Of a stretch of DNA of 64,000 nucleotides, positions 27,972 to 37,510 are shown piece after piece. Position numbers and translations under genes: made by a program. The stretch's first letter is position 1; each line of letters begins with the position of its first letter. The notes below the pieces were generated by a model, which did no database searches, was not told where the DNA came from, and was given only the letters and a program-made list of their open reading frames with translations. Source of the DNA: Pseudomonas frederiksbergensis (GTDB lineage Bacteria; Pseudomonadota; Gammaproteobacteria; Pseudomonadales; Pseudomonadaceae); NCBI RefSeq assembly GCF_000802155.2, contig NZ_JQGJ02000003.1, forward strand, positions 248,001 to 312,000, given 5' to 3'.

Positions 27972-28172
27972 CTAGCCGCCGCCGATGGCATGGACCACTT
28001 CGACGCTGTCGCCATCGTTCAACGTGGTGTCGGCATGCTGGCTGCGCGGGACGATATACAGGTTGAGTTCCACTGCGACACGGCGTCCGGCGAGTTCCAG
28101 ACGGGTGAGCAGGGCCGCAACGGTTTCGCCGTCGGGCAGTTCAAGGGGTTCGCCGTTCAATTGAATGCGCAT
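27972..28172 (-). CDS. thiS: Sulfur carrier protein ThiS
   Basis: This 66-residue ubiquitin-fold carrier ends in the required diglycine (VVHAIGGG). The start [15 protein letters not shown] is the family form; an upstream Met would add six residues. The C-terminal Gly is adenylated and thiocarboxylated to donate sulfur to ThiG, encoded directly downstream. Confidence 0.94.
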   Translation of the reverse strand: MRIQLNGEPLELPDGETVAALLTRLELAGRRVAVELNLYIVPRSQHADTTLNDGDSVEVVHAIGGG

Positions 28173-28262
28173 GCCGGATGCCGCCATCATTTTTAGGGGC
28201 TGGCATTCTAGCCCGATCAGTCTGGGCGACCCAAGCCATTCGTCATGAAATGGACTTGCTGG

Positions 28263-28634
28263 TCAGCTCAGCCGCCAGGCGGCAAGGCCCAGGCACAGCC
28301 AGCCAATCAAAAACGCCACGCCGCCGAACGGGGTGATGATGCCCAGCTTGCTGATCCCGGTGAGCGTCAGCAAATAAAGGCTGCCGGAGAACAGCAGGAT
28401 GCCGACCACAAACGAAATCCCGGCCCATGTGACGATACGGCCAGGGATGTGCGTAGCCAACAATGCGACGCCAAACAGCGCCAGTGTATGCACCAGTTGG
28501 TAGGTAACCCCGGTGTGGAAAATCGCCAGGTAATCGGCGCTCAGGCGGTTTTTCAGGCCATGGGCGGCAAATGCTCCCAGCGCGACGCCGGTGAAGCCAA
28601 AAAAAGCCGCCAGCATCAGAAAGCTACGCAACAT
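28263..28634 (-). CDS. DUF423 membrane protein
   Basis: This 123-residue inner-membrane protein starts at MLRSFLML, 6 nt after a GGAG ribosome site. It has four hydrophobic helices and the DUF423 hallmark GVALGAFAAHGLKNRLS, with YQLVHTLALFGVALL and LGIITPFGGVAFLIGWLCL. Its function is unknown. It is divergent from mtgA, with only about 70 bp between the two starts. Confidence 0.88.
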   Translation of the reverse strand: MLRSFLMLAAFFGFTGVALGAFAAHGLKNRLSADYLAIFHTGVTYQLVHTLALFGVALLATHIPGRIVTWAGISFVVGILLFSGSLYLLTLTGISKLGIITPFGGVAFLIGWLCLGLAAWRLS

Positions 28635-28707
28635 GGGAACTCCAGTCAGACTCGGTGGGCAGGGTCTGTATAATGGCCCGCTCGACGGGTTCGGCCAAGC
28701 CATCTCT

Positions 28708-29430
28708 ATGCTGCGTACATTGTTTCGACGATTTCTCAAAGCCCTGCTCTGGTTCGCCGTCGGCAGCGTTGTGCTGGTGCTGCTGTTTCGCGTGGTGCCA
28801 CCGCCGTTCACCGCGCTGATGATCGAGCGCAAGGTTGAGTCCTGGTTCGGCGGCGAGCCGATCGACCTGCAGCGTGACTGGCAGCCTTGGGACCGGATCT
28901 CCAACAGCCTCAAGGTCGCTGTAATCGCTGGCGAAGACCAGAAATTCCCCGAGCACTGGGGCTTCGACATCGGCGCGATCCAGGCCGCATTCGCCCATAA
29001 CGGGCGCGGCGGTTCGATTCGTGGCGCCAGCACCCTTAGCCAGCAAGTCTCAAAAAACCTTTTCCTGTGGTCGGGCCGCAGTTGGCTGCGCAAGGGGCTG
29101 GAAGCTTGGTTCACTGCACTGATCGAGGTGTTCTGGCCCAAGCAACGGATCCTCGAGGTGTACCTCAACAGTGTTGAGTGGGATGACGGGGTGTTCGGGG
29201 CCGAAGCGGCGGCGCGGCATCACTTTCGCATCGGTGCCGACGGCTTGTCACGGCAACAGGCCAGCCTGCTGGCCGCGGTATTGCCCAACCCGCGGAAATG
29301 GAGCGCCAGCCGGCCGAGCCCCTATGTGCTTAGGCGGGCGGGGTGGATTCGCCAGCAGATGAACCAATTGGGCGGCGACAGTTATCTGCTGGAGCTCGAT
29401 CGGGCGCGACGGGCGCCTTGGGCGCAGTAA
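28708..29430 (+). CDS. mtgA: Monofunctional biosynthetic peptidoglycan transglycosylase MtgA
   Basis: This 240-residue glycosyltransferase family 51 enzyme polymerises lipid II into glycan strands. It has an N-terminal membrane anchor (about residues 8-28), then the GT51 motifs: catalytic Glu in AVIAGEDQKFPEHWGFD, GGSIRGASTLSQQVSKNLFLW, and KQRILEVYLNSVEWDDGVFGAEAAA. No transpeptidase domain follows. The start MLRTLFRRF puts the anchor at the normal distance; an extension of 39 codons overlaps the divergent DUF423 gene and is rejected. Confidence 0.95.
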   Translation: MLRTLFRRFLKALLWFAVGSVVLVLLFRVVPPPFTALMIERKVESWFGGEPIDLQRDWQPWDRISNSLKVAVIAGEDQKFPEHWGFDIGAIQAAFAHNGRGGSIRGASTLSQQVSKNLFLWSGRSWLRKGLEAWFTALIEVFWPKQRILEVYLNSVEWDDGVFGAEAAARHHFRIGADGLSRQQASLLAAVLPNPRKWSASRPSPYVLRRAGWIRQQMNQLGGDSYLLELDRARRAPWAQ

Positions 29431-29480
29431 CCCAGCACCGTTCCCACAGGGATGAAGTTGACGTTTGCATCACACAAACA

Positions 29481-29516
29481 AAAACGCCCCGATCATCACT
29501 GATCGGGGCGTTTTTT
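29481..29516. terminator. Strong bidirectional terminator between mtgA and rpoH
   Basis: AAAACGCCCCGATC (29481-29494), loop ATCACT, and GATCGGGGCGTTTT (29501-29514) form a 14-bp perfect stem with a six-T run on the plus side and A-run symmetry on the other. It separates two convergent genes, mtgA and rpoH. Confidence 0.93.
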
Positions 29517-29533
29517 ATAGCTGCTACCGCAGG

Positions 29534-30388
29534 TCAAGCCGCGATCGACACCTTGAGCTTGTTCATCGCGCTCTTCTCAAGCTGGCGAATCCGCTCGGCC
29601 GACACGTTGTACTTCTGCGCCAGGTCGTGCAGCGTGGCTTTCTCCTCGGCCAGCCAGCGCTGGTAGAGAATGTCACGGCTGCGCTCGTCAAGCACTTCCA
29701 GCGCTTCGTGCAGGTTGGTGTTGGAGTTGTCACTCCAATCAGCGTCCTCCAGTTGTCGCGCCGGGTCATACCGGTGGTCTTCCAGGTAGTTGGCTGGCGA
29801 TTGGAAAGCGCTGTCGTCGTCCGCTTCGGCGGCCGGATCGAAGGCCATGTCATGGCCCGTCAGGCGGCTTTCCATCTCGCGCACTTCCCGAGGCTCTACG
29901 CCAAGGCTTTCAGCCACGCGATGGACTTCGTCGTTGCTCAGCCAAGCCAAGCGTTTCTTCTGGCTGCGCAAGTTGAAGAAAAGCTTGCGCTGGGCCTTGG
30001 TGGTCGCGACTTTCACGATCCGCCAGTTGCGCAGGATGAACTCGTGGATTTCCGCCTTGATCCAGTGCACTGCAAACGACACCAGGCGTACACCCATTTC
30101 CGGGTTGAAACGCTTGACCGCCTTCATCAGGCCAACGTTGCCTTCCTGGATCAGGTCGGCCTGGGCCAGCCCGTAGCCGGAATAGCTGCGGGCGATATGT
30201 ACGACAAAACGCAGGTGGGCGAGCACCATCTGCCGAGCCGCCTCAAGATCCTGCTCATAATAGAGACTCTCGGCCAGTTCACGCTCCTGCTCGGGCGTCA
30301 GCAATGGAATGCTGTTCACCGTATGCACATAAGCCTCGAGGTTCGCACCCGGGACTAGAGCATAAGCAGGTTGCAAAGAAGTGGTCAT
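29534..30388 (-). CDS. rpoH: Heat-shock sigma factor RpoH (sigma32)
   Basis: This 284-residue sigma70-family protein has region 2 ([33 protein letters not shown] and [22 protein letters not shown]), the RpoH box QRKLFFNLR typical of sigma32, and region 4 ([40 protein letters not shown]). The start [21 protein letters not shown] is preceded by a GGAGG site. It lies downstream of ftsX. The 112-bp gap (30389-30500) contains an inverted repeat GGGAAC-N10-GTTCCC at 30444-30465, which may be a regulator site or mRNA structure, so rpoH probably has its own promoter as well. Confidence 0.97.
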   Translation of the reverse strand: MTTSLQPAYALVPGANLEAYVHTVNSIPLLTPEQERELAESLYYEQDLEAARQMVLAHLRFVVHIARSYSGYGLAQADLIQEGNVGLMKAVKRFNPEMGVRLVSFAVHWIKAEIHEFILRNWRIVKVATTKAQRKLFFNLRSQKKRLAWLSNDEVHRVAESLGVEPREVREMESRLTGHDMAFDPAAEADDDSAFQSPANYLEDHRYDPARQLEDADWSDNSNTNLHEALEVLDERSRDILYQRWLAEEKATLHDLAQKYNVSAERIRQLEKSAMNKLKVSIAA

Positions 30389-30500
30389 ACGAAAAAACCT
30401 CCGACTCACATAACTCGTGCAGTTCAGCACTGCGAAAATTGACCGGGAACCGTAGGACAAGTTCCCACAAAAACTGAAAGGTCAATACGCGCAACAAATA

Positions 30501-31523
30501 CTATTTTGGAGCAAGCTCACGCAGGTGGCGTGCTACCGCAATCCATGCACCGATATAACCCAACAGCACCGCGCCAAGCAAGAGCGACAGACCGTCGGCG
30601 GCTGGCACACCGGCCAGCGAGAAATCGCTGCCGTACAAACCGGCCAACCCCACTACCGCATCGTTCAGCCAGTCCAGGCCGAACGCCAATACGCCCCAGG
30701 ACAGGATGCCGGCACCGAAGCCATACAGCGCTCCCATATAAAGAAAGGGCCTGCGCACATAACTGTCCGTCCCGCCGACGAGTTTAATCACTTCTATCTC
30801 GGTGCGGCGGTTTTCAATATGAAGACGAATGGTATTGCCTATCACCAAAAGTAATGCGGAAACCAGAAGCACCGTCAGACCGAAGACAAAGCGGTCGCCG
30901 AGCTTGAGGATCGCCGCAAGACGCTCGACCCAGACTAGATCAAGTTGCGCTTGTTGTACCTTCGGCAATTCGGAAAGTCTTTGTCTTAATGCTTCAAGGG
31001 TCGGCTTGTCGACCTCATTCGGGGTAACCAGCACCACGCCCGGAAGGGGGTTCTCGGGCAGTTCCTTGAGGGCTTCGCCCAGGCCGGATTGCTGCTGGAA
31101 CTCTTCAAGCGCCTGCTCGCGCCCCACGTATTCGGCATCGGCCACGCCCGGCATGGCCTTGATCTGTTCACGCAGTGCCTCGCCTTCACCCGGCGTCGCA
31201 TCCAGTTGCAAATAAAGGGAGATCTGCGCTGCTCGCTGCCAGGAGCCGCCCAAGCGCTCCACATTACTCAGCAGGAGCGACAAGCCCATGGGCAGGCTCA
31301 AGGCCACTGCCATGACCAGGCAAGTAAAGAAGCTGCCGATCGGCTGCTTGCCCAGGCGCCGCAGGCTGTCGAGCAGGCTGGCGCGATGGCTTTCGATCCA
31401 GGCGTGCAACAGCGTGGTGAAATCCGGGCCGTCGTCATCGTCGCGCTTTTTCTTTTGCGGCTGCGGATCGGTGCCCTTCGGGGCAACGCGTTCGGCCACT
31501 TTCGGGCTGCGGGTAGCACTCAT
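30501..31523 (-). CDS. ftsX: Cell division ABC transporter permease FtsX
   Basis: This 340-residue membrane protein has a charged cytoplasmic N terminus, a first helix (about residues 69-87, CLVMAVALSLPMGLSLLL), a periplasmic domain (about 90-205) and three further helices (FVFGLTVLLVSALLLVIGN, GALYGFGAGILSWGVLAFGL, LLLGAVLLGYIGAWIAV). With FtsE it couples septal peptidoglycan hydrolase activation to division. It overlaps ftsE by 4 bp. Confidence 0.95.
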   Translation of the reverse strand: MSATRSPKVAERVAPKGTDPQPQKKKRDDDDGPDFTTLLHAWIESHRASLLDSLRRLGKQPIGSFFTCLVMAVALSLPMGLSLLLSNVERLGGSWQRAAQISLYLQLDATPGEGEALREQIKAMPGVADAEYVGREQALEEFQQQSGLGEALKELPENPLPGVVLVTPNEVDKPTLEALRQRLSELPKVQQAQLDLVWVERLAAILKLGDRFVFGLTVLLVSALLLVIGNTIRLHIENRRTEIEVIKLVGGTDSYVRRPFLYMGALYGFGAGILSWGVLAFGLDWLNDAVVGLAGLYGSDFSLAGVPAADGLSLLLGAVLLGYIGAWIAVARHLRELAPK

Positions 31524-32191
31524 ACGCCTGCCTCCCCGTCGCCAATCAATCGGCCGCGTTGCAACGTGAGCATGCGATGGCGCATGCGTGCGATGAGCGC
31601 CAGGTCATGGCTGGCGATCAGCACGCTGGTGCCCAAGCGGTTGATGTCTTCGAATACGCCCATGATTTCCGCCGCCAGGCGCGGGTCGAGGTTACCGGTG
31701 GGTTCATCCGCCAGCAGCAAGGCCGGACGATGGACAATAGCGCGGGCGATACCGACGCGCTGTTGCTGGCCGGTGGACAGGTCGCCCGGGTACAGGTCGG
31801 TCTTGTCCGATAGGGCCACGCGCTCCAGCGCCGAGTCCACGCGCTTGTTGATTTCAGCCTTGGACAATCCAAGAATCTGCAACGGTAGCGCCACGTTGTT
31901 GAACACCGTGCGATCGAACAGCAACTGGTGATTCTGGAATACCACGCCAATCTGGCGCCGCAGATAGGGAATCTGGGCGTTGCTGATGGTGCTCAGGTCC
32001 TGGCCGGCCAGCAACAATTTGCCGGTGGTGGGCCGTTCCATCGCCAATAGCAGGCGCAGCAAGGTACTTTTACCGGCACCGGAATGGCCGGTAACAAACA
32101 GAAATTCGCCACGACGGACCCGAAAGCTCAGCTCATGCAAGCCGACGTGACCGTTCGGATAGCGTTTACCGACCTGTTCGAAACGAATCAT
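31520..32191 (-). CDS. ftsE: Cell division ABC transporter ATPase FtsE
   Basis: This 223-residue ABC ATPase has Walker [15 protein letters not shown], signature [15 protein letters not shown] (LSTGQ is the FtsE form) and Walker [16 protein letters not shown] followed by the SHD switch (IASHDLAL). It forms a complex with FtsX. It overlaps both ftsY upstream and ftsX downstream by 4 bp, so the three genes are translationally coupled. Confidence 0.96.
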   Translation of the reverse strand: MIRFEQVGKRYPNGHVGLHELSFRVRRGEFLFVTGHSGAGKSTLLRLLLAMERPTTGKLLLAGQDLSTISNAQIPYLRRQIGVVFQNHQLLFDRTVFNNVALPLQILGLSKAEINKRVDSALERVALSDKTDLYPGDLSTGQQQRVGIARAIVHRPALLLADEPTGNLDPRLAAEIMGVFEDINRLGTSVLIASHDLALIARMRHRMLTLQRGRLIGDGEAGV

Positions 32192-33603
32192 GAATGCTCC
32201 CGCTCGGCAAACAATGCCTGGACAAACGGCTCGGCTTCGAAGGTGCGCAAATCATCGATGCCTTCACCCACGCCGATGTAGCGAATCGGCAGGCCAAATT
32301 GCTTGGCGAGGGCAAAGATCACCCCGCCCTTGGCGGTACCGTCAAGCTTGGTCAGGGCCAGCCCGGTCAGTTCGACGGTCTGGTTGAACTGCTTGGCCTG
32401 GTTGATAGCGTTCTGGCCAGTACCAGCGTCCAGTACCAGCAGCACTTCATGGGGCGCGTCGGCATCGAGCTTGCCGATCACCCGGCGAACCTTTTTCAAC
32501 TCTTCCATCAGGTTGTCTTTGGTGTGCAGGCGACCGGCCGTGTCGGCGATCAGCACATCGATGCCACGGGCCTTGGCCGCTTGCACGGCGTCGAAGATCA
32601 CCGAAGCGGAGTCGGCGCCGGTGTGCTGGGCGATCACCGGGATCTTGTTGCGTTCGCCCCACACTTGCAGCTGTTCGACCGCGGCGGCGCGGAAGGTGTC
32701 GCCCGCGGCGAGCATGACTTTCTTGCCTTCGAGCTGCAGCTTCTTGGCCAGCTTGCCGATGGTGGTGGTCTTGCCGGCACCATTGACGCCAACGACCAGG
32801 ATCACGAACGGCTTGTTCTGCGAGGCAACCACCAGCGGTTTTTCCACCGGCTTGAGCAGGTTGGTCAGTTCGCCCTGCAGGGATTTGTACAGCGCATCGG
32901 CATCGGTCAGCTGTTTGCGGGCGACCTTCTGGGTCAGGCTCTGGATGATCACCGAGGTGGCCTCGACGCCGACATCGGCGGTCAGCAGGCGAGTCTCGAT
33001 GTCTTCGAGCAATTCGTCATCAATGACCTTCTTGCCGAGGAACAGGCTGGCCATGCCTTCGCCAATGCTGGCACTGGTCTTGGACAGGCCCTGCTTGAGG
33101 CGGGCGAAGAAGCCGACCTTGTTCTCCTCGGCAGGACGCGGCGGCTCGGCCGATGCCGGAACCTCTGTCGGGGCAACCTCTGGCTCGGAAACAAGCTCAG
33201 GAACCGGAGGCACGACCACGGCGGCCGGTGTTTCCTCCGATTGCGTCGGGGCAGGAATTGGTGGGGTGACGTGGGGCGCCTGGGCGTCCTCGACCAATGC
33301 GACCGGCTCTTCCGCCACGGGCAGGGTCAGCCAGGGTGTCTGCCCGGCTGGCGGGGTCAGGGGTTGCTCATGCACTGGCCCATGCACGGGCTCGGCTTCA
33401 GCCTCGGCCGGTTGCAACACCGGCTCGGCAATCGGCAGGACAATGGGCGCAGCCTCTTCGACCACCGGTTCTTCGGCAGGCCCAGGCTGCGGTTGAGGCT
33501 GTTCGACTACGGTTTCCTGCGGCTTCTTGCGCAGCCATCCGAACAGGCTTTTTTTCTCGCCAGCCGCAGCTGGGGTCTTCTTGTCGTCGTTGGAACCAAA
33601 CAT
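32188..33603 (-). CDS. ftsY: Signal recognition particle receptor FtsY
   Basis: This 471-residue SRP receptor GTPase targets ribosomes translating membrane proteins. A long acidic, Pro/Glu/Val/Ala-rich low-complexity N-terminal domain (about residues 25-170) precedes the NG domain: KVGFFARLKQGLSKTSASIGEG, G1 VGVNGAGKTTTIGKLA, DTFRAAAVEQLQVWGERN, G3 ADTAGRLHTKDNLM, G4 LTKLDGTAKGG and the end GVGEGIDDLRTFEAEPFVQALF. The acidic domain is typical of gammaproteobacterial FtsY and mediates membrane and translocon contact. It is the first gene of the ftsY-ftsE-ftsX-rpoH run. Confidence 0.97.
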   Translation of the reverse strand: MFGSNDDKKTPAAAGEKKSLFGWLRKKPQETVVEQPQPQPGPAEEPVVEEAAPIVLPIAEPVLQPAEAEAEPVHGPVHEQPLTPPAGQTPWLTLPVAEEPVALVEDAQAPHVTPPIPAPTQSEETPAAVVVPPVPELVSEPEVAPTEVPASAEPPRPAEENKVGFFARLKQGLSKTSASIGEGMASLFLGKKVIDDELLEDIETRLLTADVGVEATSVIIQSLTQKVARKQLTDADALYKSLQGELTNLLKPVEKPLVVASQNKPFVILVVGVNGAGKTTTIGKLAKKLQLEGKKVMLAAGDTFRAAAVEQLQVWGERNKIPVIAQHTGADSASVIFDAVQAAKARGIDVLIADTAGRLHTKDNLMEELKKVRRVIGKLDADAPHEVLLVLDAGTGQNAINQAKQFNQTVELTGLALTKLDGTAKGGVIFALAKQFGLPIRYIGVGEGIDDLRTFEAEPFVQALFAEREHS

Positions 33604-33947
33604 GGAGGACGGCTATCTCACGGTAGCGACGCGCCTGGAGGGCGCCTCGGTGATAAATATTCGATGCTGAACAGACTGCGTTTCATCGAGCTTGTTCACG
33701 CGCAACAGATTGTCGAAATGTCCCCAGGACACCTCATGGTCGATTTTTTCGAAGGACTGGTACGGCATCGTCGGCGAAAACGCAGGGATAGAGAAGAAAA
33801 CCCGACGTTTCTGCGCAGAACCCAGACAACCCAGGGCCGATAAAAGACCCGATAGGCGTGGCCGCCAGTAAAACGGACCGTTATCCTAGCACCTCCTCGC
33901 CTGCTGAGGCTAAGACCCGGCAGGCAGCCCGACAGGTTTAAACACGA
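33604..33947. other. Divergent intergenic region, no gene recognised
   Basis: This stretch of 344 bp separates ftsY (-) from the first M16 peptidase gene (+) and must contain the promoters of both. I saw no convincing -35/-10 pair, no strong hairpin and no family-like open frame. A 59-codon frame (33664-33843) without a ribosome binding site is probably chance. Confidence 0.5.
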
Positions 33948-35300
33948 ATGAATGCTCTTGCCCGCCGCGCCGCAGGCCTGCTGCTCAGCACGGTTTGTCT
34001 GCCCTACTCAGCCTTGGCTGCCGATCCACAACCTACCCATGAATTCACCCTCGACAACGGCCTGAAGGTCGTCGTGCGCGAAGACCATCGCGCACCGGTG
34101 GTGGTTTCCCAAGTCTGGTACAAGGTCGGTTCCAGCTACGAAACGCCGGGCCAGACCGGTTTGTCCCATGCCCTGGAACATATGATGTTCAAGGGCAGCG
34201 ATAAAATCGGCCCCGGCGAAGCGTCGCTGATCCTGCGCGACCTCGGTGCCGAAGAGAACGCCTTCACCAGCGATGACTTTACCGCCTATTACCAGGTACT
34301 GGCCCGGGATCGCCTGGGCGTGGCCTTCGAGCTCGAAGCCGACCGCATGGCGAGCCTGCGCTTGCCGCCGGAGGAGTTCAGTCGCGAGATCGAGGTGATC
34401 AAGGAAGAGCGCCGCATGCGCACCGACGACAAGCCGATGTCCAAGGCCTTCGAGCGCTTCAAGGCCATGGCCTATCCGGCCAGCGGTTACCACACGCCGA
34501 CCATCGGCTGGATGGCCGACCTGGACCGCATGACCGTCGGCGAACTGCGTCATTGGTACGAATCCTGGTACGCCCCGAACAACGCGACCCTGGTCGTCGT
34601 CGGCGACGTGACGCCGGACGAGGTGAAGACCCTGGCCCAGCGCTACTTTGGCCCGATTGCCCGGCGCGACGTACCGGCGGCGAAAATCCCGCTGGAGCTG
34701 GCCGAGCCCGGCGAACGCAAGATCACCCTGCATGTACGGACCCAGTTGCCGAGCGTCATGCTGGCATTCAACGTACCGAGCATCGCCACCGCGACGGACA
34801 AGGCCTCGGTCAACGCCCTGCGCTTGATTTCGGCCCTGCTGGACGGCGGCTACAGCGGCCGGATCCCGACCCAGCTGGAACGTGGCGAAGAACTGGTCTC
34901 GGGCGGGTCGTCGAACTACGACGCGTTTACCCGTGGCGACACGTTGTTCACCCTGTCGGCAACGCCTAACACGCAGAAAAACAAGACCCTCGCCCAGGCT
35001 GAAGCCGGGCTGTGGCGCTTGTTGGAAGCGCTGAAGACGACCGCCCCGACCGCCGAGGAACTGGAACGCGTCCGCGCCCAGGTGATCGCCGGCCTGGTGT
35101 ATGAGCGCGACTCCATTACCAGCCAGGCCACTGCGATCGGCCAACTGGAAACCGTCGGCTTGTCCTGGAAACTGATGGACACCGAGCTCGCCGAACTGCA
35201 AAGCGTGACCCCGCAGGATATCCAGAAGGCAGCCCAGCTGTATTTCACCCGCCCGCGCTTGAGCGTCGCGCATGTCCTGCCTGAGGAGAAAGCTCAATGA
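33948..35300 (+). CDS. Periplasmic M16 zinc metallopeptidase, catalytic subunit type (copy 1)
   Basis: This 450-residue protein has a signal peptide (cleavage after SALA, about residue 24). The inverted zinc motif HxxEH is intact (H74, E77, H78 in LSHALEHMMFKG) and the third ligand is a Glu of IKEERR, about E153, at the usual distance. The second half carries the inactive M16 repeat. It is paired with the next gene by a 4-bp overlap, as PA0372-PA0371 are in P. aeruginosa. Two-subunit M16 peptidases form heterodimers, so it is probably active only with its partner; the substrate is unknown. A divergent paralogue lies at 37511. Confidence 0.9.
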   Translation: MNALARRAAGLLLSTVCLPYSALAADPQPTHEFTLDNGLKVVVREDHRAPVVVSQVWYKVGSSYETPGQTGLSHALEHMMFKGSDKIGPGEASLILRDLGAEENAFTSDDFTAYYQVLARDRLGVAFELEADRMASLRLPPEEFSREIEVIKEERRMRTDDKPMSKAFERFKAMAYPASGYHTPTIGWMADLDRMTVGELRHWYESWYAPNNATLVVVGDVTPDEVKTLAQRYFGPIARRDVPAAKIPLELAEPGERKITLHVRTQLPSVMLAFNVPSIATATDKASVNALRLISALLDGGYSGRIPTQLERGEELVSGGSSNYDAFTRGDTLFTLSATPNTQKNKTLAQAEAGLWRLLEALKTTAPTAEELERVRAQVIAGLVYERDSITSQATAIGQLETVGLSWKLMDTELAELQSVTPQDIQKAAQLYFTRPRLSVAHVLPEEKAQ

Positions 35301-36787
35301 GTGAGCGCAAATCATCGCGCCCGGCGCTGATCGGCCTGGCGCTGGTCGCCTCGGTCGCCGCGCTGGCCTTTTACCTGTCGCCTACGAACAGTTCCGACGC
35401 CAGCCAGGCGCTGGACCAGGCCAAGTCAGGCAACAAATTGCAATCGCTGGCCGAACTGGACGATAAGGCGCCGAGCCGGCGCCAGCTCGATGTGCAAACC
35501 TGGAAAACCGCCGACGGCGCCAAGGTCCTGTTTGTCGAAGCCCGGGAATTGCCGATGTTCGACCTGCGCCTGACCTTCGCCGCCGGCAGCAGCCAGGACG
35601 GCGATGCCCCAGGCCTTGCCCTGCTGACCAATGCCATGCTCAACGAAGGCGTGGCCGGCAAGGACGTCAGCGCCATTGCCCAAGGCTTCGAGGGCCTCGG
35701 CGCGAACTTCGGCAACGGCGCCTACCGGGACATGGCCGTGGCCTCGTTGCGCAGCCTCAGCGCGACGGAAAAGCGTGAGCCGGCACTGAAGCTGTTCGCC
35801 GAAGTCGTCGGCAAACCGACCTTCCCCGCCGACTCGTTCGCCCGCATCAAGAACCAGATGCTTGCCGGTTTCGAGTACCAGAAACAGAACCCCGGCAAAC
35901 TGGCGGGCCTGGAGCTTATGAAACGCCTGTATGGGAATCATCCGTACGCCCACTCCAGCGATGGCACCGAAAAGAGCATTCCACCGATAACCCTGGCCCA
36001 AGCCAAGGCCTTCCATGCCAAGGCCTATGCCGCCGGCAACGCTGTGATCGCGCTGGTGGGGGACTTGTCCCGCGCCGAAGCCGAAGCGATCGCCAGCCAG
36101 GTATCCGCCGCGCTGCCCAAAGGCCCGGCGCTGGCGAAAACCCCGCCACCGGTAGAGCCGAAGGCGAGCATCAGCCACATCGAGTTCCCGTCCAAGCAGA
36201 CCAACCTGATGCTTGCGCAGTTGGGCATCGACCGCGACGATCCGGATTATGCCGCAGTGTCCCTGGGCAACCAGATCCTCGGCGGCGGAGGCTTCGGTAC
36301 GCGATTGATGACGGAAGTACGGGAAAAACGCGGCTTGACCTATGGCGTTTACTCAGGTTTCACGGCGATGCAAGCTCGCGGTCCGTTCATGATCAATCTG
36401 CAAACCCGCGCCGAGATGAGTGAAGGTACGCTCAAGCTGGTGCAGGACGTGTTTGCCGATTACCTCAAGAACGGCCCGACCCAGAAAGAACTCGATGACG
36501 CCAAGCGCGAGTTGGCCGGGAGTTTCCCGCTGTCCACCGCCAGTAACGGCGACATCGTTGGCCAGCTTGGCGCCATGGGCTTCTATGATTTGCCGCTGAG
36601 CTACCTGGAAGATTTCATGCGCCAGTCCCAGGAACTGACGGTCGAGCAGGTCAAGGCAGCTTTGAACAAACACCTGAGCACCGACAAGATGGTCATCGTC
36701 ACCGCTGGCCCGACCGTCCCGCAAAAGCCGTTGCCGGCGCTCACTGACAAACCTGCCGAGCAGCCGCTCGGGGTTCCGGAGCACTAA
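35297..36787 (+). CDS. M16 peptidase-like partner subunit without zinc motif (copy 1)
   Basis: This 496-residue M16-fold protein has an N-terminal hydrophobic anchor or signal (about residues 10-27). At the position of HxxEH it reads LLTNAMLNEGVAG, so it cannot bind zinc. The C-terminal half keeps the Arg/Tyr substrate loop region (LMTEVREKRGLTYGVYSGF). This is the pattern of the non-catalytic subunit in two-chain M16 proteases such as the mitochondrial processing peptidase. It overlaps copy-1 catalytic subunit upstream and rsmD downstream by one base. Confidence 0.9.
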   Translation: MSERKSSRPALIGLALVASVAALAFYLSPTNSSDASQALDQAKSGNKLQSLAELDDKAPSRRQLDVQTWKTADGAKVLFVEARELPMFDLRLTFAAGSSQDGDAPGLALLTNAMLNEGVAGKDVSAIAQGFEGLGANFGNGAYRDMAVASLRSLSATEKREPALKLFAEVVGKPTFPADSFARIKNQMLAGFEYQKQNPGKLAGLELMKRLYGNHPYAHSSDGTEKSIPPITLAQAKAFHAKAYAAGNAVIALVGDLSRAEAEAIASQVSAALPKGPALAKTPPPVEPKASISHIEFPSKQTNLMLAQLGIDRDDPDYAAVSLGNQILGGGGFGTRLMTEVREKRGLTYGVYSGFTAMQARGPFMINLQTRAEMSEGTLKLVQDVFADYLKNGPTQKELDDAKRELAGSFPLSTASNGDIVGQLGAMGFYDLPLSYLEDFMRQSQELTVEQVKAALNKHLSTDKMVIVTAGPTVPQKPLPALTDKPAEQPLGVPEH

Positions 36788-37404
36788 TGGCCCGTTCATC
36801 GAGTTCCACCCGCAAACCCACGCACAACGGTGTGAACCAACTTCGCATCATTGGCGGTGAATGGCGCAGCCGACGCTTGAGCTTCCCGGATGCCCCAGGA
36901 CTGCGGCCGACACCGGACCGGGTGCGCGAAACCCTGTTCAACTGGCTCGCACCCTACGTCGCGGGCGCCAAGGTGCTCGACCCGTTTGCCGGCAGCGGCG
37001 CGTTGTTTCTCGAAGCGCTGTCCCGTGGTGCCGCCATGGGCCAGGCGCTGGACGCCAGCAGCCTGGCGGTTTCCAGCCTGAAGGAACACCTCGGCACCCT
37101 GCGCTGCACCGTCGGCCAGGTGCAGACGGCCGACGCGCTGCGTTACCTCGACAGCCAACCGGCGACCCGCTTCGACCTCGTGTTCCTCGACCCGCCGTTC
37201 AATCAAAACCTGCTGCCGACAGTCTGCGCCTTGCTCGAGGAACGTCAGTGGCTGGCCGAGGATGCCTGGGTCTACACTGAAAGCGAGACCGCCCCGTCCA
37301 CCCTGGGACTGCCGAGCAATTGGCGCCTGCATCGCGAGCAGAAATCCGGACAGGTCTTCTATGCACTTTGGCAGCGCAGTGCTGGAACCATCGTCCCGGA
37401 CTGA
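36787..37404 (+). CDS. rsmD: 16S rRNA (guanine966-N2)-methyltransferase RsmD
   Basis: This 205-residue methyltransferase has LRIIGGEWRSRRLSFPD and LRPTPDRVRETLFNWL at the N terminus, the SAM loop VLDPFAGSGALFLEALSRGA and the catalytic motif LVFLDPPFNQN. The start overlaps the last base of the preceding stop (TAATG). The linkage M16-M16-rsmD is the same as in P. aeruginosa; here a second M16 pair follows. Confidence 0.95.
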   Translation: MARSSSSTRKPTHNGVNQLRIIGGEWRSRRLSFPDAPGLRPTPDRVRETLFNWLAPYVAGAKVLDPFAGSGALFLEALSRGAAMGQALDASSLAVSSLKEHLGTLRCTVGQVQTADALRYLDSQPATRFDLVFLDPPFNQNLLPTVCALLEERQWLAEDAWVYTESETAPSTLGLPSNWRLHREQKSGQVFYALWQRSAGTIVPD

Positions 37405-37468
37405 ACAGTAGAGAACTTGAAAAGTGCGGTACATAGTTACCGCCCATCACCAACCTGGAAACGCCACA

Positions 37469-37494
37469 GTGATTACACAATTTCTGTAATTCAC
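37469..37494. promoter_or_regulatory. Inverted repeat upstream of the second M16 pair, candidate operator
   Basis: GTGATTACA (37469-37477), a seven-base centre and TGTAATTCAC (37485-37494) form an imperfect palindrome (one extra base in the right arm) in an AT-rich stretch ending 17 bases before the ATG at 37511. A GAGGA ribosome site follows at 37496-37500. It could be a repressor site or an mRNA hairpin close to the start codon. Confidence 0.4.
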
Positions 37495-37510
37495 TGAGGA
37501 CGATACATCC

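Noticed and set aside
33664..33843. Plus-strand frame of 59 codons between ftsY and the M16 gene
   Set aside because: No ribosome binding site, no signal or motif, and very basic low-complexity end; probably chance within a promoter region.
33948..35300. PqqF, the M16 peptidase of PQQ synthesis
   Set aside because: It has a signal peptide, is half the length of PqqF and is paired with a second M16 subunit; no pqq genes adjoin.
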